Assembly: GCA_027067015.1 (NCBI GenBank)
Contig: JAMOMS010000016.1
Span: 1 to 18,844, forward strand
Source: Campylobacterales bacterium
Lineage (GTDB): Bacteria > Campylobacterota > Campylobacteria > Campylobacterales > Hydrogenimonadaceae
Direction of reading: 5' to 3'
Length of the DNA: 18,844 nt
Positions 6,961-16,421 of the stretch are shown here, piece after piece (positions within the stretch are counted from its first letter, which is position 1; each line of letters begins with the position of its first letter). A program made the translations under genes and the position numbers. The notes under the pieces were generated by a model. That model made no database searches. It saw only the letters and a program-made list of their open reading frames with translations, and was not told the DNA's origin.

Positions 6961-7801
6961 AACGATCTTTTTGTGCGCTATTAGCAACATCTCCAGCGGG
7001 CACTGCCTGGAAGATTGCGCCTTTTGCACCCAGAGCGTGCGCCACGGCGCCGATATTTCGCGCTACTACCACAAGCCTATTGAAAAGATTGTCAAAGAGG
7101 CCCAAGCGGCCAAAGCGCGGCAAGCGACGGGATTTTGCCTGGTAACCGCGGGCAAGGGGTTGGATGAGAAGACACTCCGCTTTGTCTGCGAGACGGCGGA
7201 GGCGATTAAAAAAGAGGTGGAGGGCCTCAACCTTATCGCTTGTAACGGTACGGCCACCGTTAATCAATTGCGCACCCTCAAAGACCACGGCATCGACAGC
7301 TACAACCACAATCTGGAAACCTCCGAACGCTTTTATCCCCGTATCTGCACCACCCACACCTGGCAAGAGCGCTATGAGACCTGCGAAAATGTCAAAACGG
7401 CGGGCCTGGCGCTTTGCGCGGGCGGTATCTTTGGCCTTGGCGAGGGTGAGCGGGATAGGGAAAGTCTCTTTGAGAGTCTTGAGGCGCTGGCGCCCGAATC
7501 GGTGCCGATCAACTTTTTTCATCCCAACCCGGCCCTGCCCCTGCCCTCTAAACGGCTGAGCGTGGCGGCGGCGCTGGGGATTATCGCGCGGGCCAGGGCG
7601 GTACTGGGAGAGGGGGTGCGCCTGATGGTCGCCGGGGGACGGGAGATTACTTTTGGCGACGAGGATTATCGGATTTTCGAGGCGGGGGCCGACGCCATCG
7701 TGATCGGCGACTATTTGACCACCAAGGGCGAAGACCCCCTGCGTGACCATGCCATGTTGGCGCGTCACGGGTATGAGATCGCCAAACGTTGCGGAGCGTA
7801 G
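6953..7801 (+). CDS. bioB: Biotin synthase (radical SAM)
   Basis: Converts dethiobiotin to biotin by sulfur insertion. The 282-residue protein has the radical-SAM cluster motif C18-x3-C22-x2-C25 (GHCLEDCAFCTQS). Likely ligands of the auxiliary [2Fe-2S] cluster are C62, C97 and C155 (LCAGGIFGLGE), with R230 in VAGGREITFG. SYNHNLETSERFYP is a strong BioB block. An in-frame GTG at 6944 sits inside the AAGGAG ribosome binding site, so I take TTG at 6953, 8 nt after it; this gives MGKTIFLCAISN, as in the short BioB of Campylobacter and Helicobacter. No other bio genes are in the window. It overlaps the phosphodiesterase gene by 8 bp and is followed at once by the antiporter. Confidence 0.95.
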   Translation: MGKTIFLCAISNISSGHCLEDCAFCTQSVRHGADISRYYHKPIEKIVKEAQAAKARQATGFCLVTAGKGLDEKTLRFVCETAEAIKKEVEGLNLIACNGTATVNQLRTLKDHGIDSYNHNLETSERFYPRICTTHTWQERYETCENVKTAGLALCAGGIFGLGEGERDRESLFESLEALAPESVPINFFHPNPALPLPSKRLSVAAALGIIARARAVLGEGVRLMVAGGREITFGDEDYRIFEAGADAIVIGDYLTTKGEDPLRDHAMLARHGYEIAKRCGA

Positions 7802-7802
7802 C

Positions 7803-8990
7803 GTGCACGGTTCGATGGAGTGGGTGGAAGTTCAGATTATCGTGGTGCTCTCACTGCTGATCTGGATCGCTCCGTTTGTGGCCAAAATGGTGCGCCTTCC
7901 CACGGCGCCGGTGGAGATTATCCTGGGTTCGCTTGCCGGCGGGATCGGTCTTTTTGGCCAAGAGGTCAATCCCGTTTTCGAGCTGGTAGCGGAGTTTGGC
8001 TTTTTGTACCTGATGTTCGTGGTGGGGCTGGAGGTCAATGTCAAAAAACTGCTTAAGACCGATCGGCGCGTGTTGAGGGCGGGCACGCTCTATCTTGGAC
8101 TACTTTACGGCCTTTCGGCGCTGATTGCCTACCAGATGGGGATCAGTTTTGTCTTTACGGTGATTTTTCCGCTCATCTCCATCGGTCTGGTGGCCGCGCT
8201 TTTGAAAGAGTACGGCAAGCAGACCCCCTGGCTTCAGTTTGCCGTGACGGTGGGCATTTTGGGTGAGCTGGTCTCCATTGTGGTGCTCACCTTCGCCAGC
8301 GCGGGGATCCATTACGGCGTTGGGTTGGACTTCTTTTTCAAAATCTCGGTGCTTGGCGCCTTTATTGCCGCCATGGCGCTCTTTTATTATCTTTTGCATC
8401 TGCTTTTTTGGTGGTTTCCCGAAATCCGTAATACGATGATGCCCTACTTCGATACCAAGGAGCAGGATATCCGCCTGAGCATGGCCACGCTTTTTTTACT
8501 GCTGGCGGTGATGCTCTATCTGGGGCTGGAGTTGGCTTTCGGGGCCTTTATCGCCGGGATGTTTATTGCCACCTTCTTCTCTCATAAAGTGGATCTGGAG
8601 CAGAAAATCTCCAGCTTTGGATTTGGGTTTTTGATTCCTATTTTCTTTATTTTTGTCGGAAGCACATTGCCGTTTGAAGCCTTTGGTCAGACGGGGGTGG
8701 TGGTGTTGGCGTTGATCGTGGCGGCGGTGATGTTTGCGGTGCGCATTCTGGCTTCCGCTGTGTTTGTGCCCATGTGCGGGGTGCGCAACGCCCTGCTTAT
8801 CGCCCTTTCGCACGCCATGCCCCTGACACTGCTGATTGCCGTGGCGACCCTGGCGTTTCACGCCGGCAGTATTGACAAGGGGCAGTTTGAGGCGTTGGTG
8901 TTGGCCAGTATTATAGAGGTGGTGACAGCCATGACGGCCATTAAACTGCTGGCCCCTTCGGCTACCAAGGAGGCGTGTCAGTCAAGCTGA
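7803..8990 (+). CDS. CPA2-type cation:proton antiporter
   Basis: A roughly 395-residue inner-membrane protein with about 11-12 hydrophobic segments, similar to the membrane part of KefB/KefC. Family blocks visible: RLPTAPVEIILGSLAGG (31-47), FGFLYLMFVVGLEV (65-78), a mid-membrane ILGELVSIVV, ELAFGAFIAGMF (244-255) and IPIFFIFVGSTL. It ends shortly after the last membrane segment, without the RCK/TrkA-N domain of true Kef channels, so it is more likely an Na+/H+ or K+/H+ exchanger. E155 lies where many CPA2 proteins have Asp. The start is GTG at 7803, with GCGGAG 6 nt upstream and 1 nt after the bioB stop; ATG at 7815 is possible. An equivalent transporter next to bioB and topA is known in Campylobacter. 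Ion specificity is unknown. Confidence 0.85.
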   Translation: MHGSMEWVEVQIIVVLSLLIWIAPFVAKMVRLPTAPVEIILGSLAGGIGLFGQEVNPVFELVAEFGFLYLMFVVGLEVNVKKLLKTDRRVLRAGTLYLGLLYGLSALIAYQMGISFVFTVIFPLISIGLVAALLKEYGKQTPWLQFAVTVGILGELVSIVVLTFASAGIHYGVGLDFFFKISVLGAFIAAMALFYYLLHLLFWWFPEIRNTMMPYFDTKEQDIRLSMATLFLLLAVMLYLGLELAFGAFIAGMFIATFFSHKVDLEQKISSFGFGFLIPIFFIFVGSTLPFEAFGQTGVVVLALIVAAVMFAVRILASAVFVPMCGVRNALLIALSHAMPLTLLIAVATLAFHAGSIDKGQFEALVLASIIEVVTAMTAIKLLAPSATKEACQSS

Positions 8991-9484
8991 CGCAAAACGG
9001 CTTCCACAATGGCGTGGGGACTCATACGGGCGTCAAGGATGATGTCGGCCTGCCGTTCATAGAGCGCACAGCGTGTTTCATAAAGCGCGCGGGCTTTGTC
9101 GGGGTTTTGAAAAAGGGGGCGTTTGGCCCTCTCCTCGGGGCCAAGACGGGCCACAATCTCCTCAAAGGGCAACTGCAGGTAGATCACCCTTCCCATGGCG
9201 TGCAGTCGCTCAACCACCGCCGGCATACCGCCGCCGGTGGAGATGACGCTTCCTCTGACACAGCGGGCCAGCCATTCGGCGCTCTCCTTTTCCAGTGAAC
9301 GGAAGAAGGTTTCGCCGTTTTCTTTGAAAATAGAGGGGATAGGGCGTCCCTGGGCGCTTTCGATCAGCGCGTCGGCATCTAAAAAGTAGCGTCCGGTCTC
9401 TTTGGCCAGCAGTCGGCCTACCGTGCTCTTGCCCGCCCCCATAAAGCCGATGAGCACCAGGTTTTCAGCGCAGTCGGATAACAT
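8978..9484 (-). CDS. aroK: Shikimate kinase
   Basis: Phosphorylates shikimate at O3 with ATP in chorismate synthesis. From ATG at 9484 the protein has 168 residues, near the family norm. Walker A is GFMGAGKST (13-21). Shikimate-binding residues are D36/D38 in LDADAL, R62 in TFFRSLE and the GGG at 84-86 (STGGGMP). R122 in AKRPLF lies in the lid, and R138 in YETRCALYE matches the conserved adenine-side arginine. The frame extends to a TTG at 9529, but family alignment favours 9484; no clear Shine-Dalgarno is present there. The start overlaps the upstream AMIN gene by 20 bp, suggesting coupling. Last gene of the recA-eno operon; its 3' end overlaps the convergent antiporter by 13 bp. Confidence 0.95.
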   Translation of the reverse strand: MLSDCAENLVLIGFMGAGKSTVGRLLAKETGRYFLDADALIESAQGRPIPSIFKENGETFFRSLEKESAEWLARCVRGSVISTGGGMPAVVERLHAMGRVIYLQLPFEEIVARLGPEERAKRPLFQNPDKARALYETRCALYERQADIILDARMSPHAIVEAVLRQLD

Positions 9485-10082
9485 AACCGTCGGGTGTTTT
9501 TTGCAAGGTATAGCGATAAGGGGCGTCAAAGGTGACCACCACCCGGTAGTAGTTGCCGTGGTTGCCGATATCCACGGCTTTGTAGGGCGGGGTGTTGAGG
9601 GTTTTGTGGCAGGTCAGAAAACGGGCGGTTCGCTTGAAGTCAACGGCGATTTTAAAGGGGTCGCTTAAGTGAAACGCGCGGATTTTGGTGTCTTTGGTTC
9701 GGATGTAAACCGCTTTGGGTTTTAGTTGCAATGAGACAAAAGCAAGAGGCGCGTAACGTAGGCTCATATTTTTTTTGGCTGAGCCGTTTTTGGAACTCTT
9801 TCGGGGCGCAAGATACAAAGGTATATGCCAATCGACGGAGCCGTTAAGCTCATAGGTGACGCTTTTGACGGCTCCCTCCACGTTTTGATAACGCAGGGTT
9901 ATGCCTTTGAGTACCCTGGCATCAGCAGGGAGGGTAATGGAGAGCCCTTGAAAAGGGGGAATGGAGGCGGGGCGGTTGGTGGATTCCGGCAGAACGGTCG
10001 TATCGATAACGGGGCGGAAGGGGTTGTCCCTGGCGCCAAGCCAGAGTGCGGGCAACATGAGAAAAAAGATAAAACGCCTCAT
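9465..10082 (-). CDS. AMIN-domain periplasmic protein
   Basis: A 205-residue exported protein. The N-terminus MRRFIFFLMLPALWLGA is a signal peptide with a probable cut near residue 17. The C-terminal third (RTKDTKIRAFHLSDPFKIAVDFKR, then YYRVVVTFDAPYRYTLQKTPDGYVIRLR) has the alternating strand pattern of the AMIN domain, which targets periplasmic proteins to peptidoglycan or division and transport complexes. No amidase domain is attached. Its start overlaps the upstream FtsB-like gene as ATGA, and it overlaps aroK. The same order (eno, septum-initiator-like gene, AMIN protein, aroK) occurs in other Campylobacterota, so a cell-envelope or division role is plausible but not shown. Confidence 0.72.
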   Translation of the reverse strand: MRRFIFFLMLPALWLGARDNPFRPVIDTTVLPESTNRPASIPPFQGLSITLPADARVLKGITLRYQNVEGAVKSVTYELNGSVDWHIPLYLAPRKSSKNGSAKKNMSLRYAPLAFVSLQLKPKAVYIRTKDTKIRAFHLSDPFKIAVDFKRTARFLTCHKTLNTPPYKAVDIGNHGNYYRVVVTFDAPYRYTLQKTPDGYVIRLR

Positions 10083-10350
10083 GAGTCGGGCTCCAACTGC
10101 TTGAGTTCAAAAAACTCTTTTTGGAGTTTGGCGTTTTGCTCTTTGAGTTGTTTGATATAGCGATTATAAGCGGCATGCTCCTCTTCAAGCCTTAATAGCA
10201 CGGTCAAAGAGTCGGGCCCAAAAAGCAACATACTCATATAGATACCCAGGCCGATCACGACGGCCAGGGCAATGGCTAAGTGTTTGATCGGAAAGCCGAA
10301 AAGGGCGACGGGCAGTCGCCGTTTTCGGGGAAAGAGATCCGAAACGGGCA

Positions 10351-10351
<1 letters not shown>
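10079..10351 (-). CDS. FtsB/DivIC-like septum formation initiator protein
   Basis: A 90-residue bitopic membrane protein with a basic cytoplasmic N-terminus (FPRKRRLP), one membrane helix at about 24-44, then FGPDSL and a coiled coil at about 48-86 (LLRLEEEHAAYNRYIKQLKEQNAKLQKEFFELK). That layout is the FtsB/DivIC family, which links FtsL and FtsQ and helps activate septal peptidoglycan synthesis. Sequence conservation in this family is weak, so the call rests on topology, size and location between eno and the AMIN gene. ATG overlaps the eno stop by one base (TGATG) and the stop overlaps the next ATG, so translation is coupled on both sides. Confidence 0.78.
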
Positions 10352-12701
<2,350 letters not shown>

Positions 12702-12729
12702 AACTGTCCTCAAATGTGAAATTAGAGAT

Positions 12730-12753
12730 ATTTTATCACCTTTGAGATAAAAT
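12730..12753. promoter_or_regulatory. Symmetric divergent promoter region between recA and mqnD
   Basis: A perfect 8-bp inverted repeat, ATTTTATC (12730-12737) and GATAAAAT (12746-12753), is separated by 8 bp. Each arm carries a TAAAAT -10-like hexamer pointing outward, leaving about 20 nt of leader with a ribosome binding site on each side (GAGG for recA, GAGGAG for mqnD). The two -10 elements of the divergent genes would therefore nearly abut. A regulator site is an alternative reading. No start-site data are available. Confidence 0.5.
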
Positions 12754-12781
12754 GAAGCCAAAAACGAGGAGATACCCCGTC

Positions 12782-13651
12782 GTGAGCCGTCCAAATCCTA
12801 TTACCGTCGCCCACTCGCCCGATGCGGACGATATTTTCATGTATTACGCCGTGAAGTTTGGCTGGGTGACGCCGCCGGTGCCCTTTGAGAACGAGGCGTT
12901 GGATATTGAGACGCTCAACGAAGCGGCCTTGGAGGGGGTGTATGACGTAAGCGCCATCAGTTTCGCGCTCTATCCCAAAATCCGCAATGACTATGCCCTG
13001 CTTCGCACGGCGGTGAGTTTTGGCGAGGGGTACGGTCCCAAGCTGATCAAAAAAAAGGGCGCGCGCCTTCGCAAAAATTTCAAAGTGGCCCTCTCCGGTC
13101 GTCATACCACCAACGCCATGCTCTTTCGTATCGCCTATCCCGAGGCCCGGATCGTTTATAAAAACTTTCTTGAGATCGAAGAGGCGGTGCTTAGCGGCGA
13201 GGTGCACGCCGGGGTGCTGATTCATGAGAGTATTCTTGACTTTGATGAAAGTCTGGAGGTAGAGCGTGAGATTTGGGATATCTGGCAAGAGCTTAGCGGC
13301 GGCGGTCTGCCCCTGCCGCTTGGGGGGATGGCCCTGCGCCGCTCCATGCCCCTGCACCGCGCCGTCGCCGTCGAAAAAGCGCTGACTAAAGCGGTGGAGA
13401 TAGCCGACCGCCACCGCCCTTTGTTGGCGAAGATGCTGTTAGAGCGCAACCTGGTGCGCATTGACGCCCGGACGCTGGAGACCTACCTGGATCTTTACGC
13501 CAACGCCCAGAGTGTTTCGATGGACGAAACCCGGCTGCAAGCGCTTGATACCCTCTTTCGTATCGGGCATGAGCACGGCTTTTACGACGGCTTGATTAAG
13601 GCGGAGGATTTTCTGATTCCCTTGGAGTATGAAGAGGCGAGATACTCGTGA
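12782..13651 (+). CDS. mqnD: 1,4-dihydroxy-6-naphthoate synthase family protein (futalosine menaquinone pathway)
   Basis: A 289-residue protein with the periplasmic-binding-protein-like fold of MqnA/Mqn[19 protein letters not shown] at the N-terminus corresponds to the SPCPNDTF-type block of Mqn[10 protein letters not shown] (106-114) and [11 protein letters not shown] follow; H148 in IHE matches the family's conserved catalytic histidine. MqnD converts cyclic de-hypoxanthine futalosine to 1,4-dihydroxy-6-naphthoate, the menaquinone precursor route used by Campylobacterota. The GTG at 12782 is 10 nt after GAGGAG; an ATG at 12752 in frame lies inside the probable promoter and is less likely. 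Homologues beside recA are known in this group. The DADD variation leaves some chance that it is MqnA-like or of altered function. Confidence 0.76.
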   Translation: MSRPNPITVAHSPDADDIFMYYAVKFGWVTPPVPFENEALDIETLNEAALEGVYDVSAISFALYPKIRNDYALLRTAVSFGEGYGPKLIKKKGARLRKNFKVALSGRHTTNAMLFRIAYPEARIVYKNFLEIEEAVLSGEVHAGVLIHESILDFDESLEVEREIWDIWQELSGGGLPLPLGGMALRRSMPLHRAVAVEKALTKAVEIADRHRPLLAKMLLERNLVRIDARTLETYLDLYANAQSVSMDETRLQALDTLFRIGHEHGFYDGLIKAEDFLIPLEYEEARYS

Positions 13652-13652
13652 T

Positions 13653-13684
13653 GAATGGAGAATGGAGAATAGAGAATGGAGAAT
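13653..13684 (+). repeat. Heptanucleotide tandem repeat, GAATGGA type, 4 units
   Basis: Four back-to-back 7-bp units GAATGGA, GAATGGA, GAATAGA, GAATGGA (13653-13680) and a partial GAAT start one base after the mqnD stop codon. It is non-coding. The heptamer period and its position between genes resemble short tandemly repeated sequences found dispersed in other bacteria. Confidence 0.9.
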
Positions 13685-13690
13685 TTTGGA

Positions 13691-13715
13691 TGCCGGCATG
13701 GCCGGTTTTTATTTT
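13691..13715 (+). terminator. Rho-independent terminator downstream of mqnD
   Basis: CCGGC (13693-13697), a 3-nt ATG loop and GCCGG (13701-13705) form a 5-bp GC stem, extendable by a G-T pair, followed by TTTTT and ATTTT. It lies 40 bp after the mqnD stop and would end that transcript before fliQ. Confidence 0.75.
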
Positions 13716-13746
13716 GAATAGAAAAGTGTGTGGCGCTCTTTCTAAA

Positions 13747-13774
13747 CTATTCACTATTCACTGTTCACTATTCA
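13747..13774 (+). repeat. Heptanucleotide tandem repeat, CTATTCA type, 4 units
   Basis: Four 7-bp units CTATTCA, CTATTCA, CTGTTCA, CTATTCA in a row, immediately upstream of the fliQ ribosome-binding-site hairpin. In RNA each unit can pair with a GAATGGA unit of the upstream array in 6 of 7 positions, counting G-U pairs, so the two arrays could close one long imperfect stem around the terminator. Confidence 0.88.
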
Positions 13775-13777
13775 CTT

Positions 13778-13790
13778 CCTCCGAAGGAGG
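13778..13790 (+). promoter_or_regulatory. Hairpin sequestering the fliQ Shine-Dalgarno sequence
   Basis: CCTCC (13778-13782), GAA and GGAGG (13786-13790) form a perfect 5-bp GC-rich stem. GGAGG is the fliQ ribosome binding site, 7 nt before the GTG start. In the folded state initiation at fliQ would be hindered, so this may be a translational switch or a weak constitutive brake. Also possible: it is simply the edge of the neighbouring repeat element. Confidence 0.6.
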
Positions 13791-13797
13791 TCAATAG

Positions 13798-14064
13798 GTG
13801 GAAGCGCAATTTGTCGCGTTGGGGGTGGAGACGCTGAAGCTGGCGCTGGTTCTCTCTTTGCCCATGTTGCTGGCCGGGCTTATCGCGGGGCTGGCCATCT
13901 CTATCTTTCAGGCTACTACCCAGATCAACGAAATGACGCTTAGTTTCATTCCCAAAATTCTGGTGGTGGCGGTGGTGATGATTGTCACGATGCCCTGGAT
14001 GATGAATCAGATGATCGACTTTACCACCCGGATGTTCGATCTAATCAAACAGTTCGCGTTTTAG
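13798..14064 (+). CDS. fliQ: Flagellar export apparatus protein FliQ
   Basis: An 88-residue inner-membrane protein of the flagellar type III export gate (FliPQR). Two membrane helices are clear, at about 15-37 (LALVLSLPMLLAGLIAGLAIS) and 52-72 (PKILVVAVVMIVTMPWMMNQM). They flank the conserved FQATTQINEMTLSFIPKI segment, where QATTQINE is the family hallmark. The start is GTG at 13798, 7 nt after a perfect GGAGG. Its stop TAG is directly followed by the murB ATG. The flagellar genes of the group are scattered, and fliQ next to murB is also seen in Campylobacter. Confidence 0.95.
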   Translation: MEAQFVALGVETLKLALVLSLPMLLAGLIAGLAISIFQATTQINEMTLSFIPKILVVAVVMIVTMPWMMNQMIDFTTRMFDLIKQFAF

Positions 14065-14865
14065 ATGAAAACCCGTACCGTCGATTTTGCCCGCTACAGC
14101 TCGATCCGCATAGGGCCCGTGGCGGAGGTGACGGTGCTGGAGCGGGGTGAGCGGGTGCCGGAGGGGCACTTTCTTGTAGGCGGCGCCAACAACCTGCTCA
14201 TCGGCCCTCACCCCCCGCCGCTGGCGATGCTGGGCAAAGATTTCTCCTACTGTCGTCTGGAAGGTGAACGACTGATCATAGGTGCCGCCACGCCCACGGG
14301 GCGCATACTCTCTTTTTGCAAAAAGCATGATCTTGGCGGGTTTGAGTTCGTGGCCAAACTGCCCGGCACCCTGGGGGGTATGGTAGCTATGAACGCCGGG
14401 GTCAAAGCGCATGAGACCTTTAATCGTCTGCTTTGGGTGGAGACCGACGCGGGACGCATAGAAAAAGGGGCGCTCTCCTACGGCTATCGCTATGCCGATC
14501 TGCCGGGAGCGGTCTACGCGGCGGCTTTTGAGGTCAAAAAGGGGTTTGACGGGGCGTTGGCCGAGGCCCTGAACGCTTTGCGGGCCAACCAGCCCAAAGC
14601 GCCCAGCGCCGGGAGCGCTTTTAAAAACCCGCCGGGCGATTACGCGGGCCGACTTATCGAGGCGGTGGGGCTTAAGGGGTATGGTTTGGGCGGCATGGCC
14701 TTTAGCGAACGCCATGCCAATTTCCTGGTGAACCTTGGGGGTGGGACCTTTGAGGAGGCGATTGCCTTGATGCGCATGGCCCGGGAGAGGGTGGCAAAGC
14801 GTTTTGATCTGTTACTGGAGCCTGAGATACGGATTGTTAACGAAATTAAAGCACCGTTAAAATAG
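14065..14865 (+). CDS. murB: UDP-N-acetylenolpyruvoylglucosamine reductase
   Basis: Reduces UDP-GlcNAc-enolpyruvate to UDP-MurNAc with NADPH and FAD in peptidoglycan synthesis. The 266-residue protein is the short form typical of Campylobacterota (about 258 residues in relatives). FAD-binding blocks are VGGANNLLI (38-46; many MurB have a GSN here) and PGTLGGMVAMNAG (100-112). R142 in YGYRYAD, S184 in AGSAFKNP (proton donor) and E254 in LEPEIRIV complete the active site. ATG follows the fliQ stop with no spacer and there is no good Shine-Dalgarno, so it is probably translated by coupling to fliQ. No terminator is evident after it. Confidence 0.95.
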   Translation: MKTRTVDFARYSSIRIGPVAEVTVLERGERVPEGHFLVGGANNLLIGPHPPPLAMLGKDFSYCRLEGERLIIGAATPTGRILSFCKKHDLGGFEFVAKLPGTLGGMVAMNAGVKAHETFNRLLWVETDAGRIEKGALSYGYRYADLPGAVYAAAFEVKKGFDGALAEALNALRANQPKAPSAGSAFKNPPGDYAGRLIEAVGLKGYGLGGMAFSERHANFLVNLGGGTFEEAIALMRMARERVAKRFDLLLEPEIRIVNEIKAPLK

Positions 14866-14872
14866 AAACTTG

Positions 14873-14900
14873 TAAAATATCTGAAAATAAAACGCTAAGG
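14873..14900 (+). promoter_or_regulatory. Candidate promoter and ribosome binding site of the envelope-protein cluster
   Basis: In the 42-bp gap after murB, TAAAAT (14873-14878) preceded by TG resembles an extended -10 element. Start near 14885 would give a leader of about 23 nt ending in TAAGG (14896-14900), 7 nt before the GTG at 14908. No -35 is obvious. It would give the four downstream genes a promoter of their own. Confidence 0.38.
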
Positions 14901-14907
14901 TGTTTTT

Positions 14908-16380
14908 GTGAAAATTGATTTAAGAATAATGAGGGTTGTGCTCCTTTGCACGGCGGGGCTTTTGCTCTTTTCCGGTTGCGCGGCGGGTTTGAAAAACGGT
15001 GTCAAGACATTGGGGCGCTCTTTTCGATCTCACCAACCGGCCCGCTCTGACACCAACGCCACGGACGCCAACGCCACCCAGCTGACGCCTCATGAGGCGC
15101 GGCTGAAAATCTTGGACGAGAACGATACTCAGGATCTGCTTTGGACCTACAAAGCGGGTGCCGCGGCGATGGATGAGAAACTTTTTTTACGCAGTACCGA
15201 GATTTTTGATATCTCCGAACAGCTGATCAAAAAGTATGATGAGCAGATTCTTGCCGGCAAGTTTGCCGCCTCGGTTGTTTCACTGCTGACCAACGACAAC
15301 TTTTTGGATTATACTCCCCGTATTTATGAAAAGATCATGGTCAATACGTATAAAGGGATTGACTTTATGCTCGCGGGCAGGTTTGCCGACGCGCGGGTGG
15401 AGTTTAACCGGGCGATGGTTCGGCAAGACAGGGCCAAAGAGTTTTTCGCCAAAGAGATTGAGCAGACCAAGAAGAAGATTAAAAAAGAGCAGAAGGAAGA
15501 GTTAAAGAAAAAAGGGGCCAAAGGGAGTCGCAAACAGTACAAAAAGACCCTGCGTAACAAAAAGACGCTCGGCATGATCGAAAAACGCTACTCCAACCTT
15601 TTTGCCTTTAAGCCCTATCGCGATTTTGTCAACCCGTTTAGCACCTACATGGCAGGGCTCTATTTTTACAACGTGCATGATTACCGCAAGGCCGAGGAGA
15701 GGTGGAAAGAGGCCTACGGGATGATCCGCAAACTCGAAAAAGGGGCCGGGATTGTACGCCGGGATCTGCGCCTGGCCGTTGCCGCCAAACGTTCGGGGCG
15801 CAAACACTATCCGCGCCACTATACCTGGGTGGTGTTTCTTAACGGTGAAGGGCCGGTTAAAAAGGATCTGATTTTTAATATTCCCCTCTTTTTGGTCTCC
15901 AGCAATATCGCCTACGCCCGCATTGCCCTGCCAACACTTAAAATGCGTCAAAGGGCCTACCCTGATCTGGAGATTCGTAAAGGAAAACGGCGCTATAAAA
16001 CGGGGCGAATTGCCAGTATGGACAGGATTATCAAGGCGGAGTTTAAAAAACGGTTTGACCTGGTGGTGACCCGGGCGTTGGCCAGGACGGTGACGCAGGC
16101 GATTATCCAAAAACAGTTACAGGACCATTTCGGGATTTTCGGTACGTTGGTCGGGGCGGCTTATCAGGCAGTGATGAATCAGGCCGATATCCGTATCTGG
16201 GATTCGCTCCCCAAAGATTTCCAGGTGGCGCGGGTGCGTTCCGGGGGCAAAATCGCCATCCGGGCCGGCGGTAAGACCCTCTATACGCTCAAAACCAGCC
16301 GCAGGCGCAACTATGTGGTGCTGGTGCGTATTGCCGAAAAAGGGGATCAACCGATCATCTCCGTGGCGGAGTTTAAATGA
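14908..16380 (+). CDS. COG3014-like lipoprotein of unknown function
   Basis: A 490-residue probable lipoprotein. The hydrophobic signal ends in the lipobox LFSGC with C24 as acylation site; A25 at +2 does not signal inner-membrane retention, so an outer-membrane location is likely. After a low-complexity Asn/Ala/Thr linker (48-60) comes a helical, TPR-like region. A very basic segment at about 182-221 (many Lys) interrupts it. The C-terminal half has VNPFSTYMAGLYFYN (241-255), ALARTVTQAIIQK (390-402) and ADIRIWDSLPKDFQVARV (426-443), which I associate with COG3014 proteins. The family has no established role. GTG start at 14908 has AAGG 7 nt upstream. First of four genes for exported proteins; 41 bp to the LpoB-like gene. 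Confidence 0.72.
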   Translation: MKIDLRIMRVVLLCTAGLLLFSGCAAGLKNGVKTLGRSFRSHQPARSDTNATDANATQLTPHEARLKILDENDTQDLLWTYKAGAAAMDEKLFLRSTEIFDISEQLIKKYDEQILAGKFAASVVSLLTNDNFLDYTPRIYEKIMVNTYKGIDFMLAGRFADARVEFNRAMVRQDRAKEFFAKEIEQTKKKIKKEQKEELKKKGAKGSRKQYKKTLRNKKTLGMIEKRYSNLFAFKPYRDFVNPFSTYMAGLYFYNVHDYRKAEERWKEAYGMIRKLEKGAGIVRRDLRLAVAAKRSGRKHYPRHYTWVVFLNGEGPVKKDLIFNIPLFLVSSNIAYARIALPTLKMRQRAYPDLEIRKGKRRYKTGRIASMDRIIKAEFKKRFDLVVTRALARTVTQAIIQKQLQDHFGIFGTLVGAAYQAVMNQADIRIWDSLPKDFQVARVRSGGKIAIRAGGKTLYTLKTSRRRNYVVLVRIAEKGDQPIISVAEFK

Positions 16381-16421
16381 ATTGGGTAAAATACCAAAAA
16401 GAGTTATGAAAGGGGTATAAG

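Noticed and set aside
12702..12781. SOS operator (LexA box) upstream of recA
   Set aside because: No CTG-N10-CAG or related operator is present, and Campylobacterota generally lack LexA.
12702..12794. Upstream extension of recA by 31 codons
   Set aside because: It runs through the divergent promoter region into mqnD, and RecA of relatives starts at the equivalent of 12701.
13653..13774. CRISPR array
   Set aside because: The units are 7 bp, contiguous and without spacers; there are no cas genes in the window.
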